Below are positions 9,729 through 18,350 of a stretch of 64,000 bases of DNA, in pieces. This stretch comes from Bradyrhizobium sp. AZCC 1610 (GTDB lineage Bacteria > Pseudomonadota > Alphaproteobacteria > Rhizobiales > Xanthobacteraceae), in NCBI RefSeq assembly GCF_036924515.1, contig NZ_JAZHRR010000001.1:3877001-3941000 (forward strand). Direction: 5' to 3'. The position numbers were made by a program, and so were the translations under genes. Numbering within the stretch: the first letter of the stretch is position 1; each line of letters begins with the position of its first letter. The notes under the pieces are model-generated. The model was not told where the DNA came from and did no database searches. It saw only the letters and a list, made by a program, of their open reading frames with translations.

Positions 9729-10094
9729 ATGAACTTGAAGCTCCTGACAGCAGCGGCTGTTCTTTCCACTGCGGTCGCAGCGCCGGCACTGGCGCAGGAT
9801 CCTCACGGACGGTCAGATGCCATCCGTCAACCGCAAACCCAAAGCCGCGTCTATCAAGACCGCGTCTACCATCGACACAGCGGATTCTGGCCGGGTGAAG
9901 TAGCCGCGGGCGTGGTTGGCGGTGTGATCGGAACGGCCGGCGCCATCGCCACCGCTCCATTCCGAAACGACGTCTACGCCTATAATGACGGCTACTATGG
10001 CCGCCGCTACTATGGCGGCTACAACAGCGGTTTCGTCTGTCAGCCTGGCACGACGTTCATAGGCCAGGACGGTCGACGTCACATCTGTCAGTAA
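9729..10094 (+). CDS. small exported protein with C-terminal IGQD-RRH-C motif
   Basis: 121 residues after choosing ATG 9729, which has GGAGG at ideal spacing. Signal peptide 1-23 (cleavage after APALA). The body has a Gly/Ala hydrophobic patch (VAAGVVGGVIGTAGAIATAP) like the glycine-zipper region of small envelope proteins, a Tyr-rich stretch, and a C-terminus FVCQPGTTFIGQDGRRHICQ with two cysteines. The last 20 residues resemble the end of the protein at 21418-21675. Expected in the periplasm or outer envelope; function unknown. Confidence 0.75.
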   Translation: MNLKLLTAAAVLSTAVAAPALAQDPHGRSDAIRQPQTQSRVYQDRVYHRHSGFWPGEVAAGVVGGVIGTAGAIATAPFRNDVYAYNDGYYGRRYYGGYNSGFVCQPGTTFIGQDGRRHICQ

Positions 10095-10131
10095 CGAGAA
10101 CGTATGCGAGACGTAAACGTATGCGAGACTT

Positions 10132-10158
10132 AAGAGAGGCGGCACGGCCGCCTCTCTT
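10132..10158. terminator. hairpin between convergent genes
   Basis: A perfect 12-bp stem (AAGAGAGGCGGC and its complement) with a 3-base ACG loop sits between convergent genes. There is no U-run on either side, so it may act as a bidirectional hairpin or processing site rather than a classic intrinsic terminator. A 12-base direct repeat (CGTATGCGAGAC) lies just upstream. Confidence 0.5.
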
Positions 10159-10186
10159 GTCTGCGGAGCTAGATCCGTATCGGCAA

Positions 10187-10495
10187 TCAGCTAGCTGACC
10201 CCGCGCGCTTGGGGACGGCCTCCCCCTTCTTTCGTTTCTTTCCCGGCGGATCGCCGCCTCGATCCACTCTGCTCACCCGCTGGGCGCGCTCCTTGTCGCG
10301 AGGCTGCTCTTGTCCGCGCTCATCGCGGACGATGCCCTGGTCATGGCGATCATCGTCATGGCGCTTGGCGGTCGATCCCGGCTCCGTCGCTTCGCGCTGC
10401 TGCTCCTTGGCTTCCTGCACCAGCCGCTCATCGCCGAGCATTTGCCCGATGATCTGTTTGGTCTGGGCTTCGGCCTTCTGTTGGAACTTGCTCAT
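10187..10495 (-). CDS. CsbD-like small stress protein with charged tail
   Basis: 102 residues. The N-terminal 40 residues (MSKFQQKAEAQTKQIIGQM..., then LVQEAKEQQREA) have the CsbD-like pattern of a short amphipathic helical protein; the rest is a very charged, Lys/Arg/Asp-rich disordered tail. CsbD family members are induced by general stress in many bacteria, with unknown biochemistry. ATG 10495 is preceded by AGGAGG with a 6-base spacer. The open frame extends upstream, but the strong ribosome binding site decides the start. Confidence 0.75.
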   Translation of the reverse strand: MSKFQQKAEAQTKQIIGQMLGDERLVQEAKEQQREATEPGSTAKRHDDDRHDQGIVRDERGQEQPRDKERAQRVSRVDRGGDPPGKKRKKGEAVPKRAGSAS

Positions 10496-10827
10496 GGCTG
10501 GCCTCCTGGCAATGAGAACGGCGCCGGGGCTCCGATGTTTCCTCTGACGGCTCCGACCTTGACCACGCGGCTGCCATCCAGTCCCGCTCTCGAGGCCGGT
10601 TCCGCACAATGTAATGATCCCGCCGCAGCGCAAAACTAAACGGGCGCGACGACGGATCACCGGAACTGCTTCTTGTGGGGGAGAATGCGCTGCGTGCTCA
10701 ACTTCCAGCGCGTCGGCACCCAGCGCTATTTCGATGCCGCCGGCTTCCCCAGCCGCACCCTCGGGCTGGAGGCGGAAGGCGGAAAACAGAAAAACGGCGG
10801 GGAAATAACCCCGCCGCGTGTATCTGA
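10496..10827. other. intergenic region, 332 bp
   Basis: Holds the upstream region of the CsbD-like gene and the terminator of the 59-residue gene (10781-10816). No other gene or motif could be supported. Confidence 0.6.
10781..10816 (-). terminator. intrinsic terminator of the 10828-11007 gene
   Basis: Read on the minus strand: an 8-bp GC stem (CGGCGGGG with CCCCGCCG), 6-base loop, then a T-rich run. It follows the stop codon of the 59-residue gene by about 12 bases. Confidence 0.8.
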
Positions 10828-11007
10828 CTATCCGATGAGCCATAGCCCCTTGTGGATATCGAATTTTACCAAACCTTCGTCGCGCATTTTCAGAAGCAGG
10901 GCCTGGCAGGCCTCCTCATTCGGAAGATTGGCACGCCTCATGACTTGGTAGGCCTTGAGCGGCTTCTCGCGGAGCGCGTTCAGGATATTCTCGCGATCTT
11001 TCAGCAT
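10828..11007 (-). CDS. 59-residue winged-helix-like small protein
   Basis: The protein reads MLKDRENILNALREKPLKAY, then a QVMRRANLPNEEACQAL helix, LLKMRDEGLVKF and a DIHKGLWLIG end. The helix-turn-helix followed by a strand-turn-strand (LVKF/GLWLI) matches the layout of a minimal winged helix, so it may bind DNA; this is a fold-level inference. AGGAC about ten bases upstream of ATG and a strong terminator immediately after the stop support a genuine gene. Confidence 0.7.
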   Translation of the reverse strand: MLKDRENILNALREKPLKAYQVMRRANLPNEEACQALLLKMRDEGLVKFDIHKGLWLIG

Positions 11008-11049
11008 GACTGGTCCTGCAATCCAAAACTGGCGTTCATGATGAACTGC

Positions 11050-11289
11050 TCAAGCCGCCATGACGAGTTTGATCTGGCCGTCTTCAAGATTTCCCGCCGC
11101 GAGCGCGTCGCGCGCCATTTTTTCGATAACGGGCCAATTTGTAAGAAGATACTTCTGGGCCAGCGCCTTTGTCGGCAGCTCGGTTTGCAGAATGCAGCGC
11201 TGTCGCGCATTCCCGTTCGCGATCTGAAAGGATACCGCTTGCGGCCCCTCGATGATCTCTTGTTCGGTGGGCTTGGCAGCTATCCGCAT
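11050..11289 (-). CDS. small hypothetical protein
   Basis: 79 residues starting MRIAAKPTEQEIIEGPQAVSF; no signal peptide or membrane helix. The start is supported by AAGGA seven bases before ATG 11289. Its end is about 40 bases from the start of the 59-residue gene on the same strand, so the two may form an operon with 11403-11552. No family recognised. Confidence 0.65.
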   Translation of the reverse strand: MRIAAKPTEQEIIEGPQAVSFQIANGNARQRCILQTELPTKALAQKYLLTNWPVIEKMARDALAAGNLEDGQIKLVMAA

Positions 11290-11402
11290 CCGCTATCCTT
11301 TTTGAACGTCTGATTGGGTCAAGCTGTCGGGATCGACATCGACCGCCGCGCCTTGGTCCGTTTCTTAAGCTTGCAAATAAGCGGCGAGCCGCCGGCGGCC
11401 AG

Positions 11403-11552
11403 CTAGGACTGATCGTCCTTGGCCTTTGGGGCGCGTTTCGGCCTGTCATCCGCGATCGGCTGCGTGTTGCGGACCGCCTCGGCCAGCATCAGGCGCAACT
11501 CATCCTTCGTCTTCGGTGGTTGCCGCGTGGTCGATGATTTCCATTGTGCCAT
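11403..11552 (-). CDS. 49-residue basic hypothetical protein
   Basis: MAQWKSSTTRQPPKTKDELR, then LMLAEAVRNTQPIADDRPKR and a short charged end. It has a basic, probably disordered N-terminus and a central helix. I recall near-identical short proteins in Bradyrhizobium genomes, but no function. Length and open frame are exact; only a weak GAG lies upstream as ribosome binding site. Confidence 0.55.
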   Translation of the reverse strand: MAQWKSSTTRQPPKTKDELRLMLAEAVRNTQPIADDRPKRAPKAKDDQS

Positions 11553-11658
11553 GGAACTCTATATGGGGTGCCCGAGCGAGAATTAAAGCCCCGGGCCGCT
11601 GGCTAAGCCAGCCTATTCTGCTGGAACTTGGGCGAAGGTGAAAGATCGAGCTTTGCTG

Positions 11659-12171
11659 TCATACAGTCTTTGGGGCGGTCGGTCGCGATATCGTCAATCC
11701 GAAAGCGGCTAAAATCAAAGCGACGCCTGAAGCGATCGTTCGCACTTGATTCCAGAACTGCCATCGCCCTGAATAGCTTTCCCACACTTCCCGCGCGGCT
11801 TCAATGTCTGCCGGAACAGGCGTCACCGCCAGCGCCTCGTTCATGGGAACGTTCACAGCCATTGTGAGGAAAAGGCCGAAAACCATATAGACCGCAGCCG
11901 CGGCCAAGTACCAGAACGCAGCCAAACTTTGATCGGCAAAGCGCATTGCGGCCGCCGTGAGAACCAGAACGACCGGCGTCAGGAAGAATGCGGGAAAGAA
12001 CACCGCGTTGCGCACTGAGGCATTCATCGCCTTCATGGCGGCGATTGCGACACGGGGATCCGCCTGATCGAGTCCCCACATCGTCGAGCAGACCCAGGCA
12101 TAGAAGAATCCGAAAATCGCGCCGCAAAAGACAATTGACGCGATCGACAGCGCTACGAGCAATCTAGGCAT
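11659..12171 (-). CDS. DUF1772 (anthrone oxygenase family) membrane protein
   Basis: 170 residues with four membrane segments (about 6-28, 62-80, 90-110, 145-165). The conserved pattern is a short N-terminal helix, a hydrophobic pair, then AVNVPMNEALA near 115 and a W-x(5)-W-N-x-V-R-T segment (YSGRWQFWNQVRT) before the last helix, typical of DUF1772. Fungal relatives oxidise anthrones; the role of bacterial members is unknown. ATG 12171 has GGGAGG ahead; upstream in-frame ATGs are ignored for that reason. Confidence 0.85.
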   Translation of the reverse strand: MPRLLVALSIASIVFCGAIFGFFYAWVCSTMWGLDQADPRVAIAAMKAMNASVRNAVFFPAFFLTPVVLVLTAAAMRFADQSLAAFWYLAAAAVYMVFGLFLTMAVNVPMNEALAVTPVPADIEAAREVWESYSGRWQFWNQVRTIASGVALILAAFGLTISRPTAPKTV

Positions 12172-12283
12172 TGCAGCCTCCCCCAGGGCGATCATTCCGT
12201 TCTCACGACCAATGCAAACCACCAACAGGCTAATCATCCGTTGTGCGCGTGGCCTTTGTTAAAATTACAGTGTTCAGTTCGTA

Positions 12284-12373
12284 GTAGGGTGGGCAAAGGA
12301 GCGTTAGCGACGTGCCCACCATCTATCATCAAGCACGCTGCTTGATGGTGGGCACGCTGTCGCTTTACCCACC
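12284..12373. repeat. REP/BIME-like inverted repeat
   Basis: Two related arms containing GTGGGCA and TGCCCACCAT flank a centre with CATCAAGC and GCTTGATG. Same general class as the GTGGGTAA/TTACCCACC palindromes scattered in alphaproteobacterial intergenic DNA. Confidence 0.7.
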
Positions 12374-12706
12374 GGACAGCGCGCTGCGGGCTGATTTGCT
12401 GCGCGCGTCAAGTGCAATCTCAGGCGGTAGACTGCGACATTTCAACCCGACGGGCAAATCAGTAAAAACCTGTCCAGCCCCCTCTGCAAAAATATTCCGC
12501 TTAACTTCTCGAGCAAATCATCGGCATAACTCCGCCTGTCTCACGGCAGATGAGGGGCGTTGGCCATCGTCACGAACGTGCGGTGAGATGCGGTGGACGC
12601 TGAGGGCGCGATAGACGTACGCGCCGGACGCGTACGGTGAAGTCGTGTGGTTCGGGCGCCGCGGTGCTGGCGCTAAGTTGGCGGGAAGTGTCCCGCTGAC
12701 GACGGA

Positions 12707-12890
12707 GGCAAAAGAGCCGTTCTCCGGGAAGAGCACGAAGTAAGCCGTAAAGCCATTGCGCAGGGAAGGCCGGAATGCTCGCGCTGCCCTGTATGCTCGT
12801 GTGCACTTTTGTTTGCGCAAATCGCACGCGAGACCGCGGGTGCAGCAAGCACCCGGTCTTCCCTGCGCCCTCTGTTCTCGATGAGGGCGG
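12707..12890 (-). repeat. dispersed repeat copy A
   Basis: Reverse-complement match to 43057-43243. Shared blocks include GAGGGCGCAGGGAAGACCGG, GCACCCGCGGTCTCG, CACACGAGCATACAGG and GGCCTTCCCTGCGCAATGG. The copy probably extends toward 12420, where a repeat-like stretch with GACGGGCAAATCAGT occurs. It encodes no supported protein. Confidence 0.85.
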
Positions 12891-12947
12891 GAAGTTGATA
12901 GCAAACCTCGGGCGCAACGCGCCGCGAGATCGCGAAGGTGTGTTTTC

Positions 12948-13027
12948 GTAGGATGGGTGGAGCGAAGCGATACCCATCGTCACGTGTGTCGGCATTGATG
13001 GGTATCGCTTCGCTCCACCCATCCTAC
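12948..13027. repeat. long perfect inverted repeat (31-base arms)
   Basis: Arms 12948-12978 and 12997-13027 (start GTAGGATGGGTGGAGCGAAG) are exact reverse complements with an 18-base spacer. No ORF or transposase nearby; REP-like. Confidence 0.9.
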
Positions 13028-13030
13028 AAA

Positions 13031-13058
13031 ACAAAAACGGCGGGAAATGACCCGCCGT
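13031..13058 (-). terminator. intrinsic terminator of the 13086-13673 gene
   Basis: On the minus strand an 8-bp stem (ACGGCGGG/CCCGCCGT), 6-base loop, followed by a T-run. It lies about 28 bases after the stop codon of the hypothetical gene. Confidence 0.8.
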
Positions 13059-13085
13059 CCTCAGATCAATGATCGCCGGATGAAC

Positions 13086-13673
13086 CTACAGCATCCCCAT
13101 GTCCAGCATGCCCGGCAGTTGCGCGAGTGGCAGCGCGGCGGCGCCGATCAGGGTTGCGACCAGCGCCGCGAGGCGGTGGTTGGTGCGGCGCTTGCCGCGC
13201 ATCTGGCTGGCAAGCCATTCCAGCACCTTGGTATCGATCTTGGCGGCCTGCGTCGGCGCCCAACTCTCGATGTCGGTATCGGGCGACAGCGCAACCGTGC
13301 GCGGCGGCACCGGCAGGCCGGACTCGGAGGCCGCATGATGGGCGACCGCCTTGGCCAGGAGGTCGTCGAAACGTCCGTCGTCGGTACGCTCGGCGGCGGC
13401 ATCGCTGATTTCAAACAGCGCCTCGACTTCGGCGCGGCTGACGGGCTGATGCTCGACCGCGCTGACGGTCAGGATGCGCGCGCACCAGGCGGCGTCGTCG
13501 GCATCGAGCGCGCGGGAGAAATGGATACGGCCCCTGGTCGTCGGCCCCTCGCCGGTGATCACGCCGTCGCGCACGATGGTGAGCGCGTGCGCCGCGGTCT
13601 GGCGGCAGGATGGTTGGGGGACGTCGGACGTTTCGGCGGACGTGTCAGTGGCTTTGGCAGTAGGGGCAGGCAT
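13086..13673 (-). CDS. hypothetical protein with C-terminal hydrophobic segment
   Basis: 195 residues from MPAPTAKA (ATG 13673). The N-terminal 20 residues are Thr/Ala-rich and probably disordered, residues 25-160 are a soluble region with GPTTRGRIHFSRALDADD and EVEALFEISDAAAERTDDGRF, and the last 30 residues (ALVATLIGAAALPLAQLPGM) look like one membrane segment near the C-terminus, as in a tail-anchored protein. No family recognised. Followed by a clear terminator. Confidence 0.7.
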   Translation of the reverse strand: MPAPTAKATDTSAETSDVPQPSCRQTAAHALTIVRDGVITGEGPTTRGRIHFSRALDADDAAWCARILTVSAVEHQPVSRAEVEALFEISDAAAERTDDGRFDDLLAKAVAHHAASESGLPVPPRTVALSPDTDIESWAPTQAAKIDTKVLEWLASQMRGKRRTNHRLAALVATLIGAAALPLAQLPGMLDMGML

Positions 13674-14065
13674 GGTTGCACTTCTCAATTTCTTTTTTTC
13701 AGGTCCAGCATTTCCATACGGGGCATGAACGAGCGGTTAACGATTCGAGACTCGCATTCCCTGATTTTTACATGGTTGCCAATTGGTCGCTGTGAGGTCG
13801 GTCACGGTTCGGGCCAAGGCAGCCCCCCGGCGGCAAACCGGCCGGGCGTGATGAGGACCATAAAAGGCGATATCGGGGCAATCCGGACAATTGCGGTCGG
13901 CGGGTTTTTTCGCCACAGAGGCGCGGATCGAAAGAAGATGCTAGGAGTTCCGGGCTTGCGGGGAAGGATCTCACCTTTTGCACGAGGAGGTTCACCTAAC
14001 CGCTCCCATTAAGTATAATCTCCAAGCCAATTTCCACTGTAACTAGAACAAGATGAGGTCACATC
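13674..14065. other. intergenic region, about 390 bp
   Basis: Divergent region between the hypothetical protein and the peroxiredoxin gene, presumably carrying both promoters. AT content rises near 13720-13780. No operator, RNA or small gene could be supported. Confidence 0.5.
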
Positions 14066-14725
14066 ATGGCACTCCCGATTGGCGCAACCGCCCCCGATTT
14101 CGAAGCCCAGACCACCGAGGGAAAAATCAAATTCCACGACTGGATCGGCAATAGCTGGGCGCTTTTGTTCTCGCACCCGAAGGATTTCACGCCGGTTTGT
14201 ACCACCGAACTCGGCGCTCTCGCGAAGTTGAAGCCGGAGTTCGACAAGCGCGGCGTCAAGCTGATGGGTCTGAGCGTCGATCCCGTCGACCGGCATTCGA
14301 AATGGTCCGAGGACATCAAGGAGACGCAGGGGGCGGCGCCGAACTACCCGATGATCGGCGACACCGATTACAACGTCTCCAAACTTTACGAGATGCTGCC
14401 GGCTTCGACCTCCGGCGATCCCCTCACCCGCACGCCTGCGGACAACCAGACCGTCCGCAACGCGATCGTGATCGGCCCCGACAAGAAGATCAAGCTGACG
14501 ATCGTCTATCCGATGACCACCGGCCGCAACTTCCAGGAGATCCTGCGCGCGATCGACTCGCTGCAGCTGACCGCAAAGCATCGCGTCGCGACGCCGGCCG
14601 ACTGGAAGCAGGGCGAGGACGTCATCATTGCAGGCTCGGTCAGCGACGACGAGGCGAAGACGATCTATCCGGCCGGCTGGAAGGCGCCGAAGCCGTATAT
14701 CCGGATCGTGCCGCAGCCGAAGTGA
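14066..14725 (+). CDS. 1-Cys peroxiredoxin (Prx6 type)
   Basis: 219 residues. The catalytic motif PVCTTE gives peroxidatic Cys45; no second cysteine exists in the protein, so this is the 1-Cys type that is re-reduced by an external thiol. FSHPKDFTP before it, Arg in the GRNFQEILR segment near 152 and the long C-terminal extension (ADWKQGEDVIIAGSVSDDEAK, YPAGWK) are typical of Prx6. Role: reduction of hydrogen peroxide and alkyl hydroperoxides in the cytoplasm. GAGG eight bases before ATG. A REP element follows it directly. Confidence 0.95.
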   Translation: MALPIGATAPDFEAQTTEGKIKFHDWIGNSWALLFSHPKDFTPVCTTELGALAKLKPEFDKRGVKLMGLSVDPVDRHSKWSEDIKETQGAAPNYPMIGDTDYNVSKLYEMLPASTSGDPLTRTPADNQTVRNAIVIGPDKKIKLTIVYPMTTGRNFQEILRAIDSLQLTAKHRVATPADWKQGEDVIIAGSVSDDEAKTIYPAGWKAPKPYIRIVPQPK

Positions 14726-14754
14726 CGGCTGCGATTGCGAAGCAATCGAAGCCG

Positions 14755-14853
14755 TCATCCCGGAATGGTCCGAAGGACCATATCCGGCATCTTGAGATTC
14801 TCTGGTGCGCAATTGCGCACCAGAGTTCGATGCTACGCATCGCCCCGGAATGA
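14755..14853. repeat. REP-like palindromic element
   Basis: Contains TCATCCCGGAATGG, a GGTCCGAAGGACC palindrome, a perfect GGTGCGCAATTGCGCACC palindrome and GCTACGCATCGCCCC. Related pieces (GCGCAATTGCGC, GCTACGCATCGCCCC) recur at 39183-39240. Confidence 0.8.
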
Positions 14854-14854
14854 C

Positions 14855-15256
14855 TCAGCTTCGAGCCACCAACCAATTCGCCACGAGCAATCCGGCGGTC
14901 GACGAGACCGCCGTCACGAATGCGCCCCAAGTGATGTCGACGATCGCGACCGGCCAGCTCCAGTGCTTGAGCAGCGCCAGCGATGTGAGGTCGAACGTCG
15001 CATAACAAAACAAGCCGAACAGCGCGCCATAGAGCAGCGTCGACTGCCAGGTAGCGCCCTGCCCGCCGCTGACGAAGATCACGATGCCGGCGACATAGAA
15101 CAGATAGAAAAGGATCGCGGGTGCGATCTTGATCTCGCCCAGCATGTTGCCGACCTGCGAGGTGAAGAACTCCTTGGCGACGACGCCAAGGAACAGAAAA
15201 TCAAGCGGGATGATGACGAACAGCGTCACCAGATAGAGCGCGGCGTATCGGTTCAC
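14855..15256 (-). CDS. DUF2177 family membrane protein
   Basis: 133 residues from GTG 15256, chosen because GGAGGG lies seven bases upstream; the in-frame ATG at 15301 lacks this. Four membrane helices; the pattern YLVTLFVIIPLDFLFLG, FYLFYVAGIVIFV, GALFGLFCYATFDLTSLALLK and DITWGAFVTAVSS is the standard DUF2177 series, including the conserved YATFDLT and D-x-x-W-G segments. Inner membrane; function unknown. Confidence 0.9.
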   Translation of the reverse strand: MNRYAALYLVTLFVIIPLDFLFLGVVAKEFFTSQVGNMLGEIKIAPAILFYLFYVAGIVIFVSGGQGATWQSTLLYGALFGLFCYATFDLTSLALLKHWSWPVAIVDITWGAFVTAVSSTAGLLVANWLVARS

Positions 15257-15367
15257 GGAAGCCCTCCAGCCCGGGAAACGAGGGGCAATTGTTCGCAGCA
15301 TAGAGAACTACGAATCCGGAGGCTTCCGGTTTCACCGGCGGCGCCATGCGTCGCCGTGACGCTTCCG

Positions 15368-17104
15368 TCAGGCGGCGCGGACGCGGTCGAGGAATTTTTC
15401 GACCTCGGCCTTCAGGTGCAGGCTCTCACTCGACAGATTCTGCGCGGAAGCAAACATCCGACTCGACGTCTCGCCGGTCTCGTCGGCGCCCTGCGCGGCG
15501 TTGCGGATGTTGGCGGCGACGTCTGCCGTGCCGCTGGCCGCTGCGCGAACGCTCTGGGCGATGTTCTGGGTGGCGCCGCGCTGCTGCTCGACCGCCGCCG
15601 AGATCGAGGTGGCGATATCGCTGATGCGCTCGATGGTCTGGCCGATCGCCTTGATGGCGCTGACCGACTCTTCGGTCGCAAGCTGCATGTTGCCGATCTG
15701 GCTGGAAATCTCCTCGGTCGCCTTCGCGGTCTGACCGGCGAGACTCTTGACCTCCTGCGCCACCACGGCAAAGCCGCGGCCGGCATCGCCCGCCCGCGCG
15801 GCCTCGATGGTGGCGTTGAGCGCCAGCAGGTTGGTCTGCTCGGCAATCGAGGTGATCAATTTCACCACGTCGCCGATCCGCGCGCCCGCTTCCGACAATT
15901 CGTTGATGCGCTGGTCGGTGGCGACAGCCTGCTTGACGGCGTCGGCCGCGATCCCGTTCGATTCCTGGACCCGGCGGGTGATTTCGGCGATCGAGCTGGA
16001 GAGCTCGTCGGAGGCGGCCGCCGCGGTGCGGACATGCTCGGAGGCGGTCTCGGATGCGCCCGCCGACTTGCCGGAGAGCCCGGCGGTAGTCCGCGCGGTC
16101 TCGGTGAGCTGCCGCGCGACACGCTCGAATTCGCTGGACGAGTTGAGCACCTTGTCGAGGATGCCGCCGACGCTGGTCTGGAACTCATCGACGAAGCCGC
16201 GCAGTTCAGTCTTGCGTTGCTCGGCGGCGGCGGCAGCAGCCGCGGTCTGCTCGTCGCGCATCCGGCGGCGTTCGACCGAGTTGTTCTTGAACACCGCGAC
16301 GGTCCGCGCAATCTCGCCGATCTCGTCCATTCGGTCGTGGCAGTCGATTTCGACCTCGGTATTACCGTTCGCGATTGCCGTCAGCGAGGCCGTGACCGAG
16401 GTCAGCGGCTTGGTCACCTGGCGCACCAGCACCATGGTCAGCAACATCACGAGCAGCGCAGCGATGCCGGCTGCGATGGCCATGTTCTGGATGGCATGCG
16501 ACAGCATGCTCTCGAACTGCGCCATCGGAATGCCGACATAGAGAAGTCCGATCACCTTTCCGGCCGGATTCATGATCGGGTAGTAGGCCGTCATGAACGT
16601 CTTGCCGAACAGCGTCGCCGGGCCCCTGTAGGCCTCGCCGCGACGCACGACCGCCTGCCCCGGATGGTCGGGGGCGAGCTGGGTGCCGACGGCACGGTCG
16701 CCGTTCTCCTTCTTGACGTTGGTGGTGCGGCGGACAAACTGGTTGCTGGCGTCGTCATAGACGAACAGGGTCGCGTTGCCGCCGGTATAGCCGACCGCGC
16801 GATCGACGATCGCGTGGTCCTTGAACTCGGGCATCTTGGGCATTTCGGCGCGCGCGACGGCGCCGTCCTTGAGGGTGATCTTGGCGTCGCTGTAAGTCTC
16901 GGCAAACGCCAAGCCCAGCGTGCGCAGATTGACTTCGATGTCCCGCAGCGCCCTGTCGCCGAACTCTGATGTCAGCGACCAATGGGCCGCCCCCACCACC
17001 AGCGCGGTATTTACCGCAATCAGAAGGATGGCCGAGATGACAGCCTTGGTGCCGAGCCGCAGCTTGAGCGCCGGCAAGAACTTTCCAATGGATTGCGTGG
17101 TCAT
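15368..17104 (-). CDS. methyl-accepting chemotaxis protein with periplasmic Cache domain
   Basis: 578 residues from ATG 17104. TM1 about 20-42, a single-Cache periplasmic sensor (about 45-205, with a [15 protein letters not shown] segment and [20 protein letters not shown] at its end), TM2 about 212-232, HAMP about 235-290, then a long coiled-coil signalling domain whose hairpin tip [18 protein letters not shown] is intact. No CheR-docking pentapeptide at the C-terminus (ends DRVRAA). The Cache type (sCache_3/Cache_3-Cache_2) often senses small organic acids; the ligand here is unknown. No chemotaxis genes adjoin it, so it is an orphan receptor. Confidence 0.95.
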   Translation of the reverse strand: MTTQSIGKFLPALKLRLGTKAVISAILLIAVNTALVVGAAHWSLTSEFGDRALRDIEVNLRTLGLAFAETYSDAKITLKDGAVARAEMPKMPEFKDHAIVDRAVGYTGGNATLFVYDDASNQFVRRTTNVKKENGDRAVGTQLAPDHPGQAVVRRGEAYRGPATLFGKTFMTAYYPIMNPAGKVIGLLYVGIPMAQFESMLSHAIQNMAIAAGIAALLVMLLTMVLVRQVTKPLTSVTASLTAIANGNTEVEIDCHDRMDEIGEIARTVAVFKNNSVERRRMRDEQTAAAAAAAEQRKTELRGFVDEFQTSVGGILDKVLNSSSEFERVARQLTETARTTAGLSGKSAGASETASEHVRTAAAASDELSSSIAEITRRVQESNGIAADAVKQAVATDQRINELSEAGARIGDVVKLITSIAEQTNLLALNATIEAARAGDAGRGFAVVAQEVKSLAGQTAKATEEISSQIGNMQLATEESVSAIKAIGQTIERISDIATSISAAVEQQRGATQNIAQSVRAAASGTADVAANIRNAAQGADETGETSSRMFASAQNLSSESLHLKAEVEKFLDRVRAA

Positions 17105-17235
17105 AGCTAGAAATCCCCCAAAATCGTGACCAATCTGCCCCGTTTTGCTTACGATCGCCTTAATGGGCACAACCCAGGGAAAATACTGATAAGCCTCAGG
17201 AAATTTATACGTGCACAAGGGCCGGGGGCACTACC

Positions 17236-18111
17236 TCAAACTGAGCGGCGATTGACCACCAGCACCGCAGCAGCACACGCGACCATGCCGACAATCGAAA
17301 CCGCGTCGAGCTTCTCGCCGAACAGCACATACGCCATCAGCGACGTCACGGCCGGGACCAGATAGAACAGGCTCGCCACCGACGTCGCGGCCGAGCGGCG
17401 GATCAGCCAGTACAGCAGTCCGATCGATCCGATCGACAGGACGACCGCAAGCCAGGCCAGCGCCAGCATGAACTCGGTGGTCCAGTGCACCACATTGGTC
17501 TCGAACAGCCATGCGCCGAGGCCGAAGAAAATCGTCACCGCGACGTATTGCACAAGATTGCCGGAACGCCAGTCGATCGCACCGCAGTAGCGGCGCTGGT
17601 AGAGCGTGCCCAAGGTGATGCTGACCAGCGATATGGCCGAGGCGAGCCATCCCCAACCCGCCTCCCCGCTCATCGGCCGGTCGTGCAGGATCAGCATGAC
17701 GCCGGCGAGCCCGAGCAGCAATCCGCCCCATTGCAGCGGCGTGACGCGCTCGCCGAGCCAGCGGCTTGCGAGCGTCGAGGTGAGGATCGGCTGCAGGCCG
17801 GGAATCAAAGCCGACAGCCCCGCCGGAATCGAATGCGCGATCGCGATCGCCGTGCCGCCGAGATAGATTCCATGCACCAGAATGCCGGCGACGGCGCTAT
17901 GCGCAACGCCGATGCGATCCGGCCAGCGTGGCCGTGCGACCGCCACGATAATCGCCATCAGTCCCACGACGCAGGCCATGCGGATCGCGAGATAGGTCAG
18001 CGGCTCGGCGCTGTTCAGCACGTATTTGGTGCCGATGAAGCCGGTGCTCCAGAGCACGACAAAGATCGCCGGCGCCGCGCGCGCGGCAATTTTTTCGAAG
18101 TCGCCAGTCAT
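17236..18111 (-). CDS. EamA/DMT family exporter
   Basis: 291 residues from ATG 18111 (AGGGGCGG upstream). Ten hydrophobic segments in two EamA repeats: the first ends near PGLQPILTSTLASRWLGERVTP, the second ends with VPAVTSLMAYVLFGEKLDAV, the characteristic EamA P-x-x-x-x-x-x-A-x-x-x-x-G-E-x-L signature. Predicted inner-membrane exporter of metabolites or amino acids; the substrate is not predictable. Transcribed in the same direction as the MCP but 130 bases apart. Confidence 0.92.
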   Translation of the reverse strand: MTGDFEKIAARAAPAIFVVLWSTGFIGTKYVLNSAEPLTYLAIRMACVVGLMAIIVAVARPRWPDRIGVAHSAVAGILVHGIYLGGTAIAIAHSIPAGLSALIPGLQPILTSTLASRWLGERVTPLQWGGLLLGLAGVMLILHDRPMSGEAGWGWLASAISLVSITLGTLYQRRYCGAIDWRSGNLVQYVAVTIFFGLGAWLFETNVVHWTTEFMLALAWLAVVLSIGSIGLLYWLIRRSAATSVASLFYLVPAVTSLMAYVLFGEKLDAVSIVGMVACAAAVLVVNRRSV

Positions 18112-18350
18112 TTGCCGCCCCTGTTGCCCGATCACATGCCATGCGGCAAGGACCGATCGCGCCGGGTTGCCGAGCGCAACCACCCCGGTCGCGATCCAGG
18201 CGCCGGATTCGCGTTCGATACAGCGATCGGCACTGCCCCCTCATGCCAAAGGTCCGTTAGCCGCTTGAAACCAATCAGCATGAACGCAATTGACCCCGGG
18301 AAGGCACGGAATCCAAAACTTCCGGATCGCGGATTTTGGAGAATTAAGCG

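Larger units (their letters stand above)
12172..13085. other. repeat-rich intergenic region, about 0.9 kb
   Basis: Contains two long palindromic elements (12284-12373, 12948-13027), one copy of a dispersed repeat (12707-12890) and the terminator of the following minus-strand gene. Open frames across it are spurious repeat translations. No gene supported. Confidence 0.7.

Noticed and set aside
12948..13027. Possible CRISPR unit or attachment site
   Set aside because: A single pair of inverted arms with no repeat array, cas genes or recombinase next to it.
12518..13034. Open frames that read as small Arg-rich proteins
   Set aside because: They fall in a dispersed repeat and its palindrome; the same frames appear at 43 kb in reverse complement, with many repeat-derived stops and starts.
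14735..16969. 744-codon plus-strand frame opposite the chemotaxis receptor
   Set aside because: Antisense shadow of the MCP; its translation is low-complexity Gly/Arg/Asp with no domain.
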